This document shows, one piece after another, positions 36,601 to 42,907 of a DNA stretch of 64,000 bases. How positions within the stretch are numbered: the stretch's first letter is position 1; each line of letters begins with the position of its first letter. Below the pieces are notes generated by a model. The model was given only the letters and a program-made list of their open reading frames with translations, did not search any database and had not been told where the DNA came from. A program made the translations under genes and the position numbers. The stretch comes from Macrocystis pyrifera (taxonomy: Eukaryota; Sar; Phaeophyceae; Laminariales; Laminariaceae), in assembly GCA_031763025.1 (NCBI GenBank), contig JASSKH010000014.1, forward strand, positions 9,166,563 to 9,230,562, given 5' to 3'.

Positions 36601-37123
36601 GCCGCCTACACCCCGTCGTGTTACTACTATGAAGTCGTCGAATGCTGCCGCAGAATCGTGCTTACCGGCGCGGCCGTTTTCGTTTTGCCGAACAGTGTTG
36701 AGCAGATCGCTATCATTTTTCTTCTGGCAGTAGTATTCACGATCATTTCCGAGTCTCTTTCCCCCCCCTTTCGAAACGAAAGCCGATATGTGGCTATACC
36801 GGTGGGGGAACGCAATCATCCTGGCCAGCATGTACGTAGCCCTTATCTTGAAAGCTAACCTTACGGACGCAGGTAGCAAGACTTCTTCTGTTATGACGGT
36901 CCTCCTGTTCGCGGCGAACATATTCTTGATTGTGACTGTAGTTATGCAGACGGTTCTCTTGGTGAAAGGGCAGTATACACGGACGGTTGTTGAACAGGAG
37001 TTCCCCTCCCCTATGACGACGTTCTACAACGAGTCGAGGGATGAGCCGTCTGTGGAACAGGGTGACTTCAACGCCTCGCCAACACGCCGGATGTGTGCCG
37101 AGGACCCGTGGGGCTGTCATTAG
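1889..37123 (+). CDS. Pmp-like beta-helix repeat membrane protein, multi-exon gene (5' end outside window)
   Basis: Fifteen exons are joined: 1889-1972, 5834-5914, 7363-7443, 8915-8995, 10289-10369, 13467-13547, 14278-14361, 23807-23884, 25105-25185, 27630-27707, 28433-28774, 29185-29372, 30072-30366, 30653-30933, 36052-37123. All introns are GT-AG and all phases agree. The protein has tandem ~27-residue repeats resembling chlamydial-type Pmp repeats (GGA[I/L] and FxxN), expected to form a right-handed beta-helix outside the cell. Next come a Cys-rich segment ending in GYTGPYCAVCADGYA and about eight hydrophobic helices. Known relatives in brown algae and other stramenopiles share this layout; their function is unknown to me, and a surface or receptor role is inference. 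The placed coding length is about 2,988 bp. It exceeds a whole number of codons by one base, matching the frame break in the last exon. No start codon or signal peptide is visible. Confidence 0.85.
1973..5833 (+). other. Intron 1 (3.9 kb)
   Basis: Apart from a minus-strand SINE-like copy at about 4486-4805, nothing was recognised. No further repeat exon with the G-A...FxxN...GG pattern was found by eye. Confidence 0.6.
4486..4805 (-). repeat. SINE-like repeat copy with tRNA-like segment
   Basis: Read on the minus strand, a ~255-bp body is followed by a tRNA-like segment. The segment has a box A-like GTGGCGTCGTCGGCAGGAC and a clear T-arm/box B, GTGAGTTCGAATCTCAC. The body matches the copies at 40.4-41.6 kb, sharing CTCAGTCTCC, GTGCACGAAAGGA and GGATACAAAGTGTCCCG. 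Confidence 0.6.
5834..5914 (+). CDS. Pmp-repeat exon 2 (81 bp)
   Basis: The acceptor ends CCGTAG and the donor is GGGAG|GTGAGA. The 27-residue repeat starts GAMCYRDSKIYVDG and ends FTNNSVVRTGG. It is too short to show as a long open frame and was found from its repeat motif and splice sites. Confidence 0.8.
5915..7362 (+). other. Intron 2 (1.4 kb)
   Basis: It contains a 29-G homopolymer (6626-6654). No other structure was recognised. Confidence 0.6.
6626..6654. repeat. Poly-G homopolymer, 29 G
   Basis: An uninterrupted run of 29 G in intron 2. Its length may be unreliable in the assembly. Confidence 0.9.
7363..7443 (+). CDS. Pmp-repeat exon 3 (81 bp)
   Basis: The acceptor ends CCTGCAG after a pyrimidine-rich tract and the donor is ACGGAG|GTGAAA. 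Phase 1-1. The repeat starts GAIVAYGSEVYISG and ends FTHNSAGVNGG. Confidence 0.8.
7444..8914 (+). other. Intron 3 (1.5 kb), unique sequence
   Basis: No repeat, RNA gene or extra exon was recognised. Confidence 0.55.
8915..8995 (+). CDS. Pmp-repeat exon 4 (81 bp)
   Basis: The acceptor ends CCCGTAG and the donor is AGGAG|GTAAGA. The exon begins GCGCC where most start GTGCC, still giving Gly-Ala. The repeat starts GAVAWIGSDIYFTG and ends FGNNSARSRGG. Confidence 0.8.
8996..10288 (+). other. Intron 4 (1.3 kb), unique sequence
   Basis: No repeat, RNA gene or extra exon was recognised. Confidence 0.55.
10289..10369 (+). CDS. Pmp-repeat exon 5 (81 bp)
   Basis: A strong TTTTTTACATTTTCTTCTG tract precedes the acceptor CCCGCAG; the donor is CCGGAG|GTGAGA. 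Phase 1-1. The repeat starts GALSAGNANVRMAG and ends FGYNSAQLSGG. Confidence 0.8.
10370..13466 (+). other. Intron 5 (3.1 kb), mostly tandem array
   Basis: More than half of this intron is the ~215-bp tandem array at about 10741-12470. The rest shows nothing recognisable. Confidence 0.6.
10741..12470. repeat. Degenerate ~215-bp tandem array inside intron 5
   Basis: The landmark GGTATCGACCCGGGGGA, followed by GTCCGTTTTCGTCCCCGGG, recurs near 10743, 10883, 11101, 11319, 11531, 11730, 11947, 12156 and 12330. Most spacings are 200-218 bp. Other landmarks (GATCCGGGGATGGGA, CGGGACCTCGACGTTGTC, AAATCAGCCAATGGGGT) recur in the same order. That gives about nine diverged units; the open frames across them follow the repeat and are not taken as genes. 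Confidence 0.85.
13467..13547 (+). CDS. Pmp-repeat exon 6 (81 bp)
   Basis: The acceptor ends CCCGCAG and the donor is ACGGAG|GTGAGT, a consensus match. Phase 1-1. The repeat starts GAMQGHTAPIYIEG and ends FIHNVAGEDGG. Confidence 0.8.
13548..14277 (+). other. Intron 6 (730 bp)
   Basis: Unique sequence with no recognised element. Confidence 0.55.
14278..14361 (+). CDS. Pmp-repeat exon 7 (84 bp)
   Basis: The acceptor ends TCCCCAG and the donor is CGTGGAG|GTGGGC, weaker than the others. Phase 1-1. The 28-residue repeat starts GALNYYTGEGVDIVG and ends FYRNSARWRGG. It precedes the longest intron (9.4 kb). Confidence 0.75.
14523..15010. repeat. Low-complexity GGGT-rich then AAC-rich tract
   Basis: A G-rich stretch of GGGT/GGTT units (about 14560-14640) lies beside two ~40-bp related segments (CGATGCG...CAAAACCTTGT) about 160 bp apart. 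A CA/AAC-rich stretch with an (AAC)n run near 14940 follows. Nothing here supports a gene. Confidence 0.7.
15100..20500 (-). mobile_element. Tyrosine-recombinase retrotransposon fossil (DIRS/Ngaro-like), antisense in intron 7
   Basis: On the minus strand the parts occur in the order expected for this group. A Gly/Ser/Arg-rich Gag-like region lies at about 20040-18260 and a reverse transcriptase region at about 18320-17500, with IDVKNAFRQIP, FGWRVSPGWW and CHMDDA. An RNase H-like region follows at about 17040-16780 (INLLEV...MRADNEAAVTWV). A tyrosine recombinase lies at about 16560-15580 (IKRAHVETGSQQRIRRPLTW and SGRIGGATRLAARRVPEAV). The element is broken, with its parts spread over several frames. 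Its ends and terminal repeats were not resolved, so the outer limits are approximate. The plus strand here is strongly C-rich, unlike the rest of the intron. Confidence 0.7.
15539..15561. repeat. Poly-C homopolymer, 23 C
   Basis: An uninterrupted C run at the recombinase end of the DIRS-like fossil. Confidence 0.85.
21329..21437. mobile_element. MITE copy 1 (~109 bp, TA ends, inverted termini)
   Basis: It starts TATTGCGGGGGTC and ends GGACCCCCGTAATA, with an AT-rich middle containing CCTATATATTTA and TTTTTACTAACAA. The TA at each end fits a Tc1/mariner-type target duplication (inference). Confidence 0.8.
21935..22245. repeat. Tandem duplication, ~148-bp unit, two copies
   Basis: The two units share AGCAATTAGCTGGTGCG-type and CCTCCTCTTGA segments in the same order, with visible divergence. 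Confidence 0.7.
22646..23150. repeat. RepX copy 1 (~500 bp dispersed repeat)
   Basis: It begins GGTTGGGTTGGCGTCGG, contains CATGCCGCTCACT, ATGCAGCTCACCCTTC and TCACGGCGCTTCGCGCTTG, and ends in a C-rich stretch. It matches the copies at 43.8, 44.2 and 46.7 kb. No coding potential or terminal inverted repeat was recognised. Confidence 0.75.
23807..23884 (+). CDS. Pmp-repeat exon 8 (78 bp)
   Basis: The acceptor ends CCTACAG and the donor is GATGGAG|GTGAGA. Phase 1-1. The 26-residue repeat starts GALRIFSAELRITG and ends FLHNTGYDGG. Confidence 0.8.
23885..25104 (+). other. Intron 8 (1.2 kb)
   Basis: It contains one MITE copy (24838-24938) close to its 3' end. Otherwise nothing was recognised. 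Confidence 0.6.
24838..24938. mobile_element. MITE copy 2 (~101 bp)
   Basis: Same family and orientation as copy 1, with TATTACGGGGGT at one end and GGACCCCCGTAATA at the other. It is slightly shortened near the right terminus. Confidence 0.8.
25105..25185 (+). CDS. Pmp-repeat exon 9 (81 bp)
   Basis: The acceptor ends TCTCACAG and the donor is CGGGG|GTGAGC. Gly-Gly replaces Gly-Ala at the start (GGVTAHQTAIVIDG); the repeat ends FVNNSADHDGG. Phase 1-1. Confidence 0.8.
25186..27629 (+). other. Intron 9 (2.4 kb)
   Basis: No repeat, RNA gene or extra exon was recognised. The longer open frames here show no coding signature. Confidence 0.5.
27630..27707 (+). CDS. Pmp-repeat exon 10 (78 bp)
   Basis: The acceptor ends ATACGCAG and the donor is ACGGAG|GTATGG. 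The exon starts GGGCC (Gly-Ala). The repeat starts GALNILGANATIMG and ends FSGNTALNGG. Phase 1-1. Confidence 0.75.
27708..28432 (+). other. Intron 10 (725 bp)
   Basis: It contains an inverted MITE copy (27921-28035). Otherwise nothing was recognised. Confidence 0.6.
27921..28035. mobile_element. MITE copy 3 (~115 bp, opposite orientation)
   Basis: It begins TATTACGGGGGACC and ends TCCCCTGTAATA. Its reverse complement aligns with the other copies over the whole length, and it is the most diverged of the four. Confidence 0.75.
28433..28774 (+). CDS. Pmp-repeat exon 11, several repeats in one exon (342 bp)
   Basis: The acceptor ends CTCCTCAG and the donor is GCTGCTG|GTGAGA. Phase 1-1, 114 codons. 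It holds about four consecutive repeats with the same GGA[I/V/L] and FxxN signatures as the single-repeat exons, here without introns. The internal joints are encoded GGAGGGGCT, GGTGGAGCT and GGAGGGGCT, so none offers the AG|GT seen at the split joints. Confidence 0.85.
28775..29184 (+). other. Intron 11 (410 bp)
   Basis: Unique sequence between GTGAGA and TTTTACAG; nothing was recognised. Confidence 0.65.
29185..29372 (+). CDS. Pmp-repeat exon 12, last beta-helix repeats (188 bp)
   Basis: The acceptor ends TTTTACAG and the donor is CATCAT|GTGAGC. Entry is phase 1 and exit phase 0. After joining, it reads HNAAVESGGGLYNAGAIAV across the junction, a canonical repeat joint. It continues with LFKENTAGKSG and FEENMFRCP, the last repeats before the Cys-rich part. 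The exact donor is the least certain splice call here. Confidence 0.7.
29373..30071 (+). other. Intron 12 (699 bp)
   Basis: Unique sequence between GTGAGC and CCATCAG; nothing was recognised. Confidence 0.55.
30072..30366 (+). CDS. Exon 13, Cys-rich linker between beta-helix and membrane domain (295 bp)
   Basis: The acceptor ends CCATCAG and the donor is GGACCTT|GTAAGT. Entry is phase 0 and exit phase 1. Visible motifs are CRFEVVCHQC, GYYRVSDKSR, ECYVSDACTGG, YCAMGYTGP. Joining to exon 14 gives GYTGPYCAVCADGYA, matching the membrane-proximal motif I know from this family. The Cys pairs suggest an extracellular disulfide-bonded module (inference). Confidence 0.8.
30653..30933 (+). CDS. Exon 14, first membrane helices (281 bp)
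   Basis: The acceptor ends CTCGTAG and the donor is ATCACACAG|GTGTGC. Entry is phase 1 and exit phase 0. It begins CAVCADGYAPGLLSHCHKC. A clear helix follows (VLVLLVFVVAVVVYHTF), then a basic Cys-containing loop and a second helix start (AAIKIVVVVWQIITQ), which continues across the junction into exon 15. Confidence 0.8.
34459..34764. mobile_element. MITE-like element nested in the LTR fossil
   Basis: CAATCTGGGAGGTAGGATC at the left end (34459) recurs inverted at the right end (to 34764), where the terminal ~16 bp are duplicated. The middle holds a TTAGGG-like stretch. No coding capacity. Confidence 0.6.
34615..34651 (+). repeat. Short interstitial telomere-like tract
   Basis: GGTTAGGGGTAAGGGTTAGGG followed by degenerate GTTAGG units. 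It is too short and imperfect to be a chromosome end. Confidence 0.45.
35411..35547. repeat. ~18-bp minisatellite in intron 14
   Basis: About seven imperfect units of the type CCTATCGACGATATAA, with spacing 15-20 bp. Confidence 0.7.
36052..37123 (+). CDS. Exon 15, multi-spanning C-terminal membrane domain and stop; one-base frame break
   Basis: The acceptor ends CGTGTCAG, phase 0, and the exon begins FTEVAGAVYPDEYEAFL. Hydrophobic segments follow: LLLATVGPMLVLLVLFGTLF, VGLFILFFVYSSVSYTIF, AMVLVYPVGIPVFYGWW, a long stretch up to IIFLLAVVFTIISESLSP, then NAIILASMYVALILK and LLFAANIFLIVTVVMQ. The frame shifts at the C8 tract 36761-36768: upstream the frame starting at 36052 is used, downstream the frame ending at the TAG at 37121. 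Both flanks carry conserved family sequence, so this is a single-base indel (sequencing error or recent mutation), not an exon boundary. A short polar tail ends the protein. Confidence 0.8.
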
Positions 37124-39310
37124 AAGTGCACAGAACTAACTGTATCGTCTGCACCTAAGAACTACTATCTATGTCACCAAAGACTGCTGTTGTTGGCGTT
37201 TTGTTGATGTTTCGAGTTGATGGAGGCGTTGATTGATTGGTGACGCACAGCACGTGCTACTACTGTGATGAGGGTTTGCCACGGTACCGCCGATTCAACT
37301 GACCCAAGGAGGAGAATACTTGATGGTTTGAGCGTGGTTGGCGAGGATGCTTATGTTTGTTTTCGAGGACTACTTCACAGCAGTAGTGAAGAATCGTCGA
37401 TTTCCGTTCTATATGTGAAACGCGTTGCGCAATCGATCGAACGCCATCAAAAGAGGGGAGGTCTGGCGACGACGTGCGAAAAGCACCCCAAACACCTTGA
37501 GTTCATGCGCACTCAGATAATTATTCGTGGAAAAGCGTTGTGGATTGTGGACGTTGCACGCGCGTTCGTATGCCATCTCCACCGCCGTTCCACCGGGTAG
37601 ATGAATCAGTCCAGCAATACATCCCTTGTTGATATTTTGCGCTTGAAAACGATACGGGCGTATATACCGTGTGCGGAGCAGTTCACACTTGGGAATTCTA
37701 TGGGGCCATGCTTTTAAGATAGTCGCCGCAGTTGTATTGAGTGTCGCAATCCGCGTAAAGCGACTGCAGTGCGTGCGAGATCGGTGAGTATTCGTGGCGA
37801 AATGCAAGCACGGTGAATGGGAGCAACAGGAGAACACTGGCGTTTCTTTGTGAAGCGCTGAGTACAACCAACGCCCCTACCACAGGGTGCTAAACGGCGT
37901 ATATTTTCTTTATTAATAAATAGTTATCAGGCGACAGGAGGGCCGTGAACTGATCTCCTAAGAGTCTAGTGTGGTTTTTGTTTACCATGTGAGGTCGAAG
38001 GGAGAAGAGAAGAGCACAATGTTCGAGTACGTGTACAATGCGAGAGATACCACAGGTCGGTGGGATACCGTGGAATATCGTGGTAAGTAATATGTATACT
38101 GTAAGATAGCGTGGGAATGTTGGTTGGATGCCGTGGGAAATCGGTGGGATACCATGGGATACAACTATAAACCTTGGAACACATACTATGTTTGCTGAGT
38201 GGGATATGTATGATTCAGATTAGGTACACACGCCTGCAAGGTGATGGGATCCGCCCGATCAAGATAAGAAGAGTTGGTTCTCTCATAAAAAGATGACTGT
38301 AGTGTGGACAGGCATCAAACAAACTTTGCCAGCGTAGCTCAACAGACTAACGCCGAGAAAAAATAATTTCGGATTGTGAGTTCGGTTTTAGGGTTGGTTG
38401 GTGAGCAACTAAAATGCGGCCTTGATTTGATTTTTGACTATTTCGGTTATTTTTGGCTTGATTAATCGTGATTATTTTATTTACTATATATAAAATCATC
38501 TGGTCGTGGTGAAATCAGGAAAATAAAAGTTGATTGGGTAATCATGATCTTTTTCATTATTTACAGAGAAATTGACGGTGTTATCATGCTGAGATACTAT
38601 TATAGGCGGCTACGACATCACGACGCCCGAGGGCACAACAGCGCACCCAGCACGCAGCTACTGGAGCAGCTAAGCCACGGCAGTCTGGCCTTCTGCAATC
38701 GGGCTTCGTCAGTTGGAGTCATGAGAAACGCCGGCAAGCGCAAAGCAGCGGCGACGAGGGCCTCATCAGCGTCGCCGAGAGCCACTTGTCTTTAGTTGTA
38801 GGAGTTACATCCCTGTTGTTTTTTGCACTTGAGATCTAAACGATACGCACTACTTCTGCGCATCCGCCATCCGCCAAACCCCATCTCCACGATATGTATG
38901 TGTACCCAATACCGGTGTACTGGCCCAGGCTACGTAGCTTTCTCATACCAGTATGATTTCGAGGGCGTGTTCCACACACTTTTCCACACACTAACTTTGG
39001 TATAACCCGCTGCGGCAGTTATGTCTGTAGTCGGTGAGCTAATCTCGGCCCAAACCGCATAAACTCATTCGAACCGAGGGCGACCAAGAACCAAAATCAA
39101 GTTCCCACACCACTTCCGCTCTCCAAAAAACACAAAAATGGGGCCGGGAAAAAAAAAAAGAAGTAAAATATCAACTAAGGGCGCCTAAAAATCGAAACCC
39201 ATGACCCCAACCACTCTCCCACCCGAAAACAAACAAACCGGGCGGGAACGGGAAAAAAACGCCAAACCTATCACCTTACAACTTGCAGCCAGCAAGACAT
39301 ATCAAACCAT
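37124..39310. other. Downstream of the Pmp-like gene: no gene recognised
   Basis: The first part is presumably 3' UTR and intergenic. It holds a minisatellite with GGTGGGATACCGTGG-like units (about 38050-38165). A weak tRNA-like A-box (TAGCTCAACAGACTAACGCC) lies near 38335. The open frames have no coding signature I recognise. Confidence 0.5.
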
Positions 39311-39407
39311 TGACCCCTTGGAAACTCCACTCCCGTTTCGGGGGGAAATTACTTGGAATTAGAGTCTGATTTTAATATATATGTGCAGTGCAGTACTAAA
39401 AGGGTTG
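39311..39407. repeat. Diverged copy of the 41.85-kb hairpin MITE
   Basis: It shares the central ACTTGGAATTAGA segment and the ACTAAAAGGGTTGA right end with 41854-41950. The hairpin pairing is largely decayed. Confidence 0.45.
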
Positions 39408-39613
39408 AGACATATTTAATGTATACCTACGAGAGTATGTTGACCCCACGCACTCCCGAAAAGCAGCAGCAATTCGAAATTGCTCAAAACGATGTAAGGC
39501 ATTTACATCTCGATTGCTCACCCTGAAGAAGAAGGAATTTTTACGGTCGAGTGCTCATCTGACACTATTATCCAGTTCAGAGTGCTCGGCCACGTTGCTC
39601 CCCCCCCAACGCA

Positions 39614-39782
39614 TGGTTAACATGGTGAGTTCCCGCAGAAACGCCGGCCACTGGACACCGCCAATCCCCTGTGCGAAGGTCATACCGAACTCCAGACACA
39701 CCACCGAATCAGACCACGCCACGTCCTGCACTCTGTCGTCGAACCTGTCGCCGAACACCATGTCCTCAACGTCGCCAACGAA
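39614..39782 (-). pseudogene. FNIP/leucine-rich-like repeat fragment
   Basis: Inside a 156-residue minus-strand open frame (40025-39555), residues 82-137 show about two and a half repeats of 22-23 residues. Each has an L/M-x-FG..F motif followed by a V-x-W-[P/S] step: MVFGDRFDDRVQDVAW, then LEFGMTFAQGIGGVQWP. This resembles the FNIP-type repeats abundant in brown algae and Dictyostelium. Only a fragment is present, with no intact start or domain context, so a decayed gene piece is the likeliest reading. Confidence 0.45.
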
Positions 39783-40035
39783 TTGCATATAGCAAGTTGA
39801 AACCACGGTTGACAAGATGTCCCACTCAACGCTCCGATCTCGAATCCGTGGCACCCGCGAGCCATGAGTGGGACCGTTATGTTCGGGGTCAGCTTCGCCA
39901 ACAGCCACAATCGGCAGTAGGTGGGGAGTGTTGTCGATTCTCGCGCGGCAACCTTCGCACAGCCGCACACAGCTGCAGCGACGTTTCTTGTAGCTGCTTT
40001 GTGGATGTGTACCACTACTTCCCATATACCGGCGT

Positions 40036-40150
40036 CCCCGGTGGCTTGGTAGGTGGTCCGCGAGCCTATCAAGATCAATTTCGTGAGTTCGAGTCTCACC
40101 GAGTGCATGCTCATAGGGACTTTTTCTTGCATAGAATTGATTAGCGGAAA
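40036..40150 (+). repeat. tRNA-derived SINE-like sequence
   Basis: A box B-like T-arm (GTGAGTTCGAGTCTCAC) lies about 40 bp after GGTGGCTTGGTAGGTGG. A short tail with TTTTTCTTG follows. No full cloverleaf is convincing. Confidence 0.4.
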
Positions 40151-40339
40151 GCGCGAGAGCGTGAGTTAGCTGTACATTCGATGAAAATCGACGAGCAGTG
40201 GGAATGCTGAACCCTATGCGCGATAAAAACTAAAGGCACGTACCGGGGGGGAGAAGGGACGACACCTGTGACCACGGCTTGTCCAGAAGATCGTCGAGGG
40301 TAAAACCTCCTACGAGTGAGCTGGAAAGTAAAAGTGATG

Positions 40340-40367
40340 ATGAAAAAAAAAAAAAAAAAAAAAAAAA
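40340..40367. repeat. Poly-A run
   Basis: A long uninterrupted A tract starting after GATG, upstream of the first SINE-like repeat of the 40-41.6 kb cluster. Confidence 0.8.
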
Positions 40368-40399
40368 TCTAGGATGTCCAAGACAACAAGCAAGTGTAG

Positions 40400-40660
40400 G
40401 GTACTGCTTTGAATGAGGCTGAAAGCTCGGTAATTACCTGGATTCAGGAATTTGGATCGTATTTGTACTACTTGCGAGGCGTACCTTAGATTGAAAACCA
40501 GGGGTTGTCCAGCAAGGCACGAGCCTTGCTCTCAGTCTCCCCGTGCACGAAAGGAATAAAGATGCTCTTCTTCTATATCCTAACGAATAACACACGTGAG
40601 TACCAACGAGTAAGGTGAACCTGTTTTGGGGTACAAAGTGTCCCGACGTTGGTCTTGACA
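40400..40660 (+). repeat. SINE-like repeat body, copy 2
   Basis: It starts TACTGCTTTGAATGAGGCTG and ends near GTACAAAGTGTCCCGAC. It is directly followed by a tRNA-Ser-like sequence on the minus strand. Homologous to 4486-4805 (inverted), 40807-41160 and 41347-41610. Confidence 0.65.
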
Positions 40661-40661
40661 A

Positions 40662-40743
40662 GTGGCATCGACGGCAGGAACCGAACCTGCGCGGGAAATC
40701 ACGACGGGTTTCGAATCCATTCCCTTAACCACTGGGGCGCCAC
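40662..40743 (-). tRNA. tRNA-Ser(CGA)-like sequence, probably a tRNA-derived pseudogene
   Basis: On the minus strand a CCC/GGG D-stem encloses AGTGGTTAA. The anticodon loop is TTCGAAA (anticodon CGA) with an imperfect stem. A long variable arm and a clean T-arm (GCAGG/TTCGGTT/CCTGC) follow, as in class II tRNA-Ser. The acceptor stem does not pair properly in the standard register. Adjacency to the SINE-like body, whose other copies continue into GTGGCGTCG too, favours a repeat-associated tRNA relic over a working gene. Confidence 0.35.
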
Positions 40744-40806
40744 GAAGGCGGCCTCCATTGTTCCTGTCATGCCGGTGAAGGCTTGAACCAGTGCCGCGGC
40801 GTTATA

Positions 40807-41160
40807 TTATGGTACTGCTTTGAATGAGGCTGAAAGCCCGGTAATTATCTGGTGTCAGGTATTGGGATCGTCTTAGTAGTACTTGGGAGGCGTGTAATAG
40901 ACGGAAAACCAGGGGTTTTCTCGGCGAGGCACGAGCCTTGCTCTCAGTCTCCCCGTGCACGAAAGGAGTAAACAGTTTTTCTTCTATATCGAAGGAAAAA
41001 ACACGCGTGAGTACCGACGACTACCTGCTCAATAAGCAAACCTGTCTTGGGATACAAAGTGTTCCGACCGTGAACTTCACAAGTGGCGTCGGCTTCGTTA
41101 CCTCGTCTTTCAGAGGTGTGGGAGTGGGTTTTGAGGAGCCGCATCTTCGACTCATTTTCT
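40807..41160 (+). repeat. SINE-like repeat, copy 3
   Basis: Same body (TACTGCTTTGAATGAGGCTG, CCCCGTGCACGAAAGGAG, GGGATACAAAGTG). It continues through ACAAGTGGCGTCGGC into a ~70-bp tail unlike that of the other copies. Confidence 0.65.
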
Positions 41161-41233
41161 AGCTTGTGGAATCGGGGTTTCCACGGATTTCCTATAATTC
41201 TGCATACTGTATATACGCACCGTCGGAGTGGGC

Positions 41234-41342
41234 TATTACGGGGGTCCATAGTTAATAGGACCTATGGTATACATAAAAACCTATATATTTACCTATTTTT
41301 ACTAACAAAATTTGGTCCCGTTAACTATGGACCCCCGTAATA
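41234..41342. mobile_element. MITE copy 4 (~109 bp), best preserved
   Basis: TATTACGGGGGTCC at one end and GGACCCCCGTAATA at the other; the outer ~20 bp pair almost perfectly. It sits between two SINE-like copies. Confidence 0.85.
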
Positions 41343-41346
41343 GCGT

Positions 41347-41610
41347 TATTGTACTGCTTTGAATGAGACTGAAAGCCCTGTTATTACCTGGGTTCAGGTA
41401 TTGGGATCGTATTTGCAGTACTTGGGAGGCGTGCCTTGGATGGAAAACCGGGGGTTTTTCCAGCGAGACACGAGCCTTGTTCTCAGTCTCCCCGTGCACG
41501 AAAGGATTAACGCTGCTCTTCTGTCTCTCAGCAAACAATACACGCGAGTACCAACGAGTACCGGCTTAATTGGCAAAACCTGTCTAGGGATACAAAGTGT
41601 CCCGACCTTG
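41347..41610 (+). repeat. SINE-like repeat, copy 4
   Basis: It starts GTACTGCTTTGAATGAGACTG and ends GGGATACAAAGTGTCCCGAC. It has no tRNA-like segment after the body. Confidence 0.65.
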
Positions 41611-41853
41611 ATATTAACAGCTGTACGAAGCGAAATAGTTACTTTTACGAAAAAAAAATTGCAATAATCACCAAGCTTAAGTTCATTGATTAATCATGAT
41701 AAATTTTCGGGATAGTCAAATAATCACGGAAATATAATCATGATCATGATTAAAATAATCACGGTTTGAAAACGTGATTAATCATGCATATTTTACGTGA
41801 TTACCATCCCTAGTTCGGTTCGCCGAGCTCCATTGTTCTTGTTAAAAGAAGGC

Positions 41854-41950
41854 TTAACCCTTTTAGTACCGCAGTCCCGCTTTGGGGACAAATCACTTGG
41901 AATTAGACTGGTTTGTCCCCAAAACGAGACTGCGGTTCTAAAGGGGTTAA
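41854..41950. mobile_element. 97-bp hairpin MITE
   Basis: TTAACCCTTTTAGTACCGCAG at the left pairs with CTGCGGTTCTAAAGGGGTTAA at the right. The stem extends through TTTGGGGACAAA / TTTGTCCCCAAA around a ~20-bp loop. Flanking TTAA could be a target duplication (inference). Confidence 0.75.
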
Positions 41951-42907
41951 AAGGTTATCGTCGTCAAGAATCGGGGTCGAGACCCGTGATTCTCGCCGAT
42001 CTCCGGTTTGATGAATGAAGAAACGTGAAAAATAATCTTCTTCACGAACAGGTGACAAGCTTGGCGTTAGACGGGGTTATGAACCGTCATAGTCGGGATC
42101 TGGAGATCACGATAAGAGCTCACGAGAAACGTTTTGTTTTGTTGTTTCCTTCCCATCAATGATTTTCGGACTCACCTCCTGGAGATAGGGACAACGTTTG
42201 CCTACTAAAAGCTTTTGAGGCGTTTCGGTCGATTTTTGTACGCCCCATTGCCGGTCAATCAACTTTTGCACGGCAAGATGTAGGCAGTGCGTGTGGTGTG
42301 GAGGCAAACGACGACCGCAGGAACTATACTGCTACTACTACTGCTGTCCTCCTTGTGGTTGCAGTGGATGCACTGCTGCTGTGCCGCAGCTTTCGGGTCC
42401 ACTGCGCCAATGCAATTATGACGAGCTTGTCGATCCAAAATACCAACCGCACAGCTCGAACAACAGTAGAAACGGCGGTGCATGGTGGTGGTGCAGGTAA
42501 ACGGTGACCAGCAGCGACGTGCGGACCGCTGTGCTCTCGACAGGCTATGTGAATTCGTATGCTGCTCAGAACAACGGCAGAGGAGTAGAGCAGTCTTTTT
42601 TATCTGGTGGCGGTCGTTCATGGTTGTGGCCGGTGTCGTTTGGAATCGGGATGACATGCTGTACATGCGCCCGCGACCCCGGCTCTGCCTATTATCAGTC
42701 CTCGGTACTGCATCGTAGGCTCCGATACATGCAACTAGCTATGAACTGCACCCCGGATGTGCCACCACATGCGCATGATTTTGCCTGCTGCTGCTGCTGC
42801 GCGCCTGCTGCTGCTAGAAGAAGAGTAGTTTTGTCGGGTGGCAGCTGGTCGTTGATCGTTGTGGTGGGAGTAGTCGGAAGTCGGGATATATACATAGAAC
42901 CACTTAC
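41951..42907. other. No gene recognised; GCT/CTG-rich and partly duplicated
   Basis: CTG/CTA-type triplet runs occur near 42330 and 42785. Two diverged copies (~245 bp apart) of a segment near GTTCATGGTTGTGGCC (42616) and GTTGATCGTTGTGGTGG (42852) are present. The open frames on both strands follow the triplet repeats. Confidence 0.5.

Noticed and set aside
37265-37867. Overlapping frames of 111 (+) and 152 (-) codons just downstream of the Pmp-like gene.
   Set aside because: Neither translation shows a known family, hydrophobic or repeat pattern. They are mutually antisense and probably chance.
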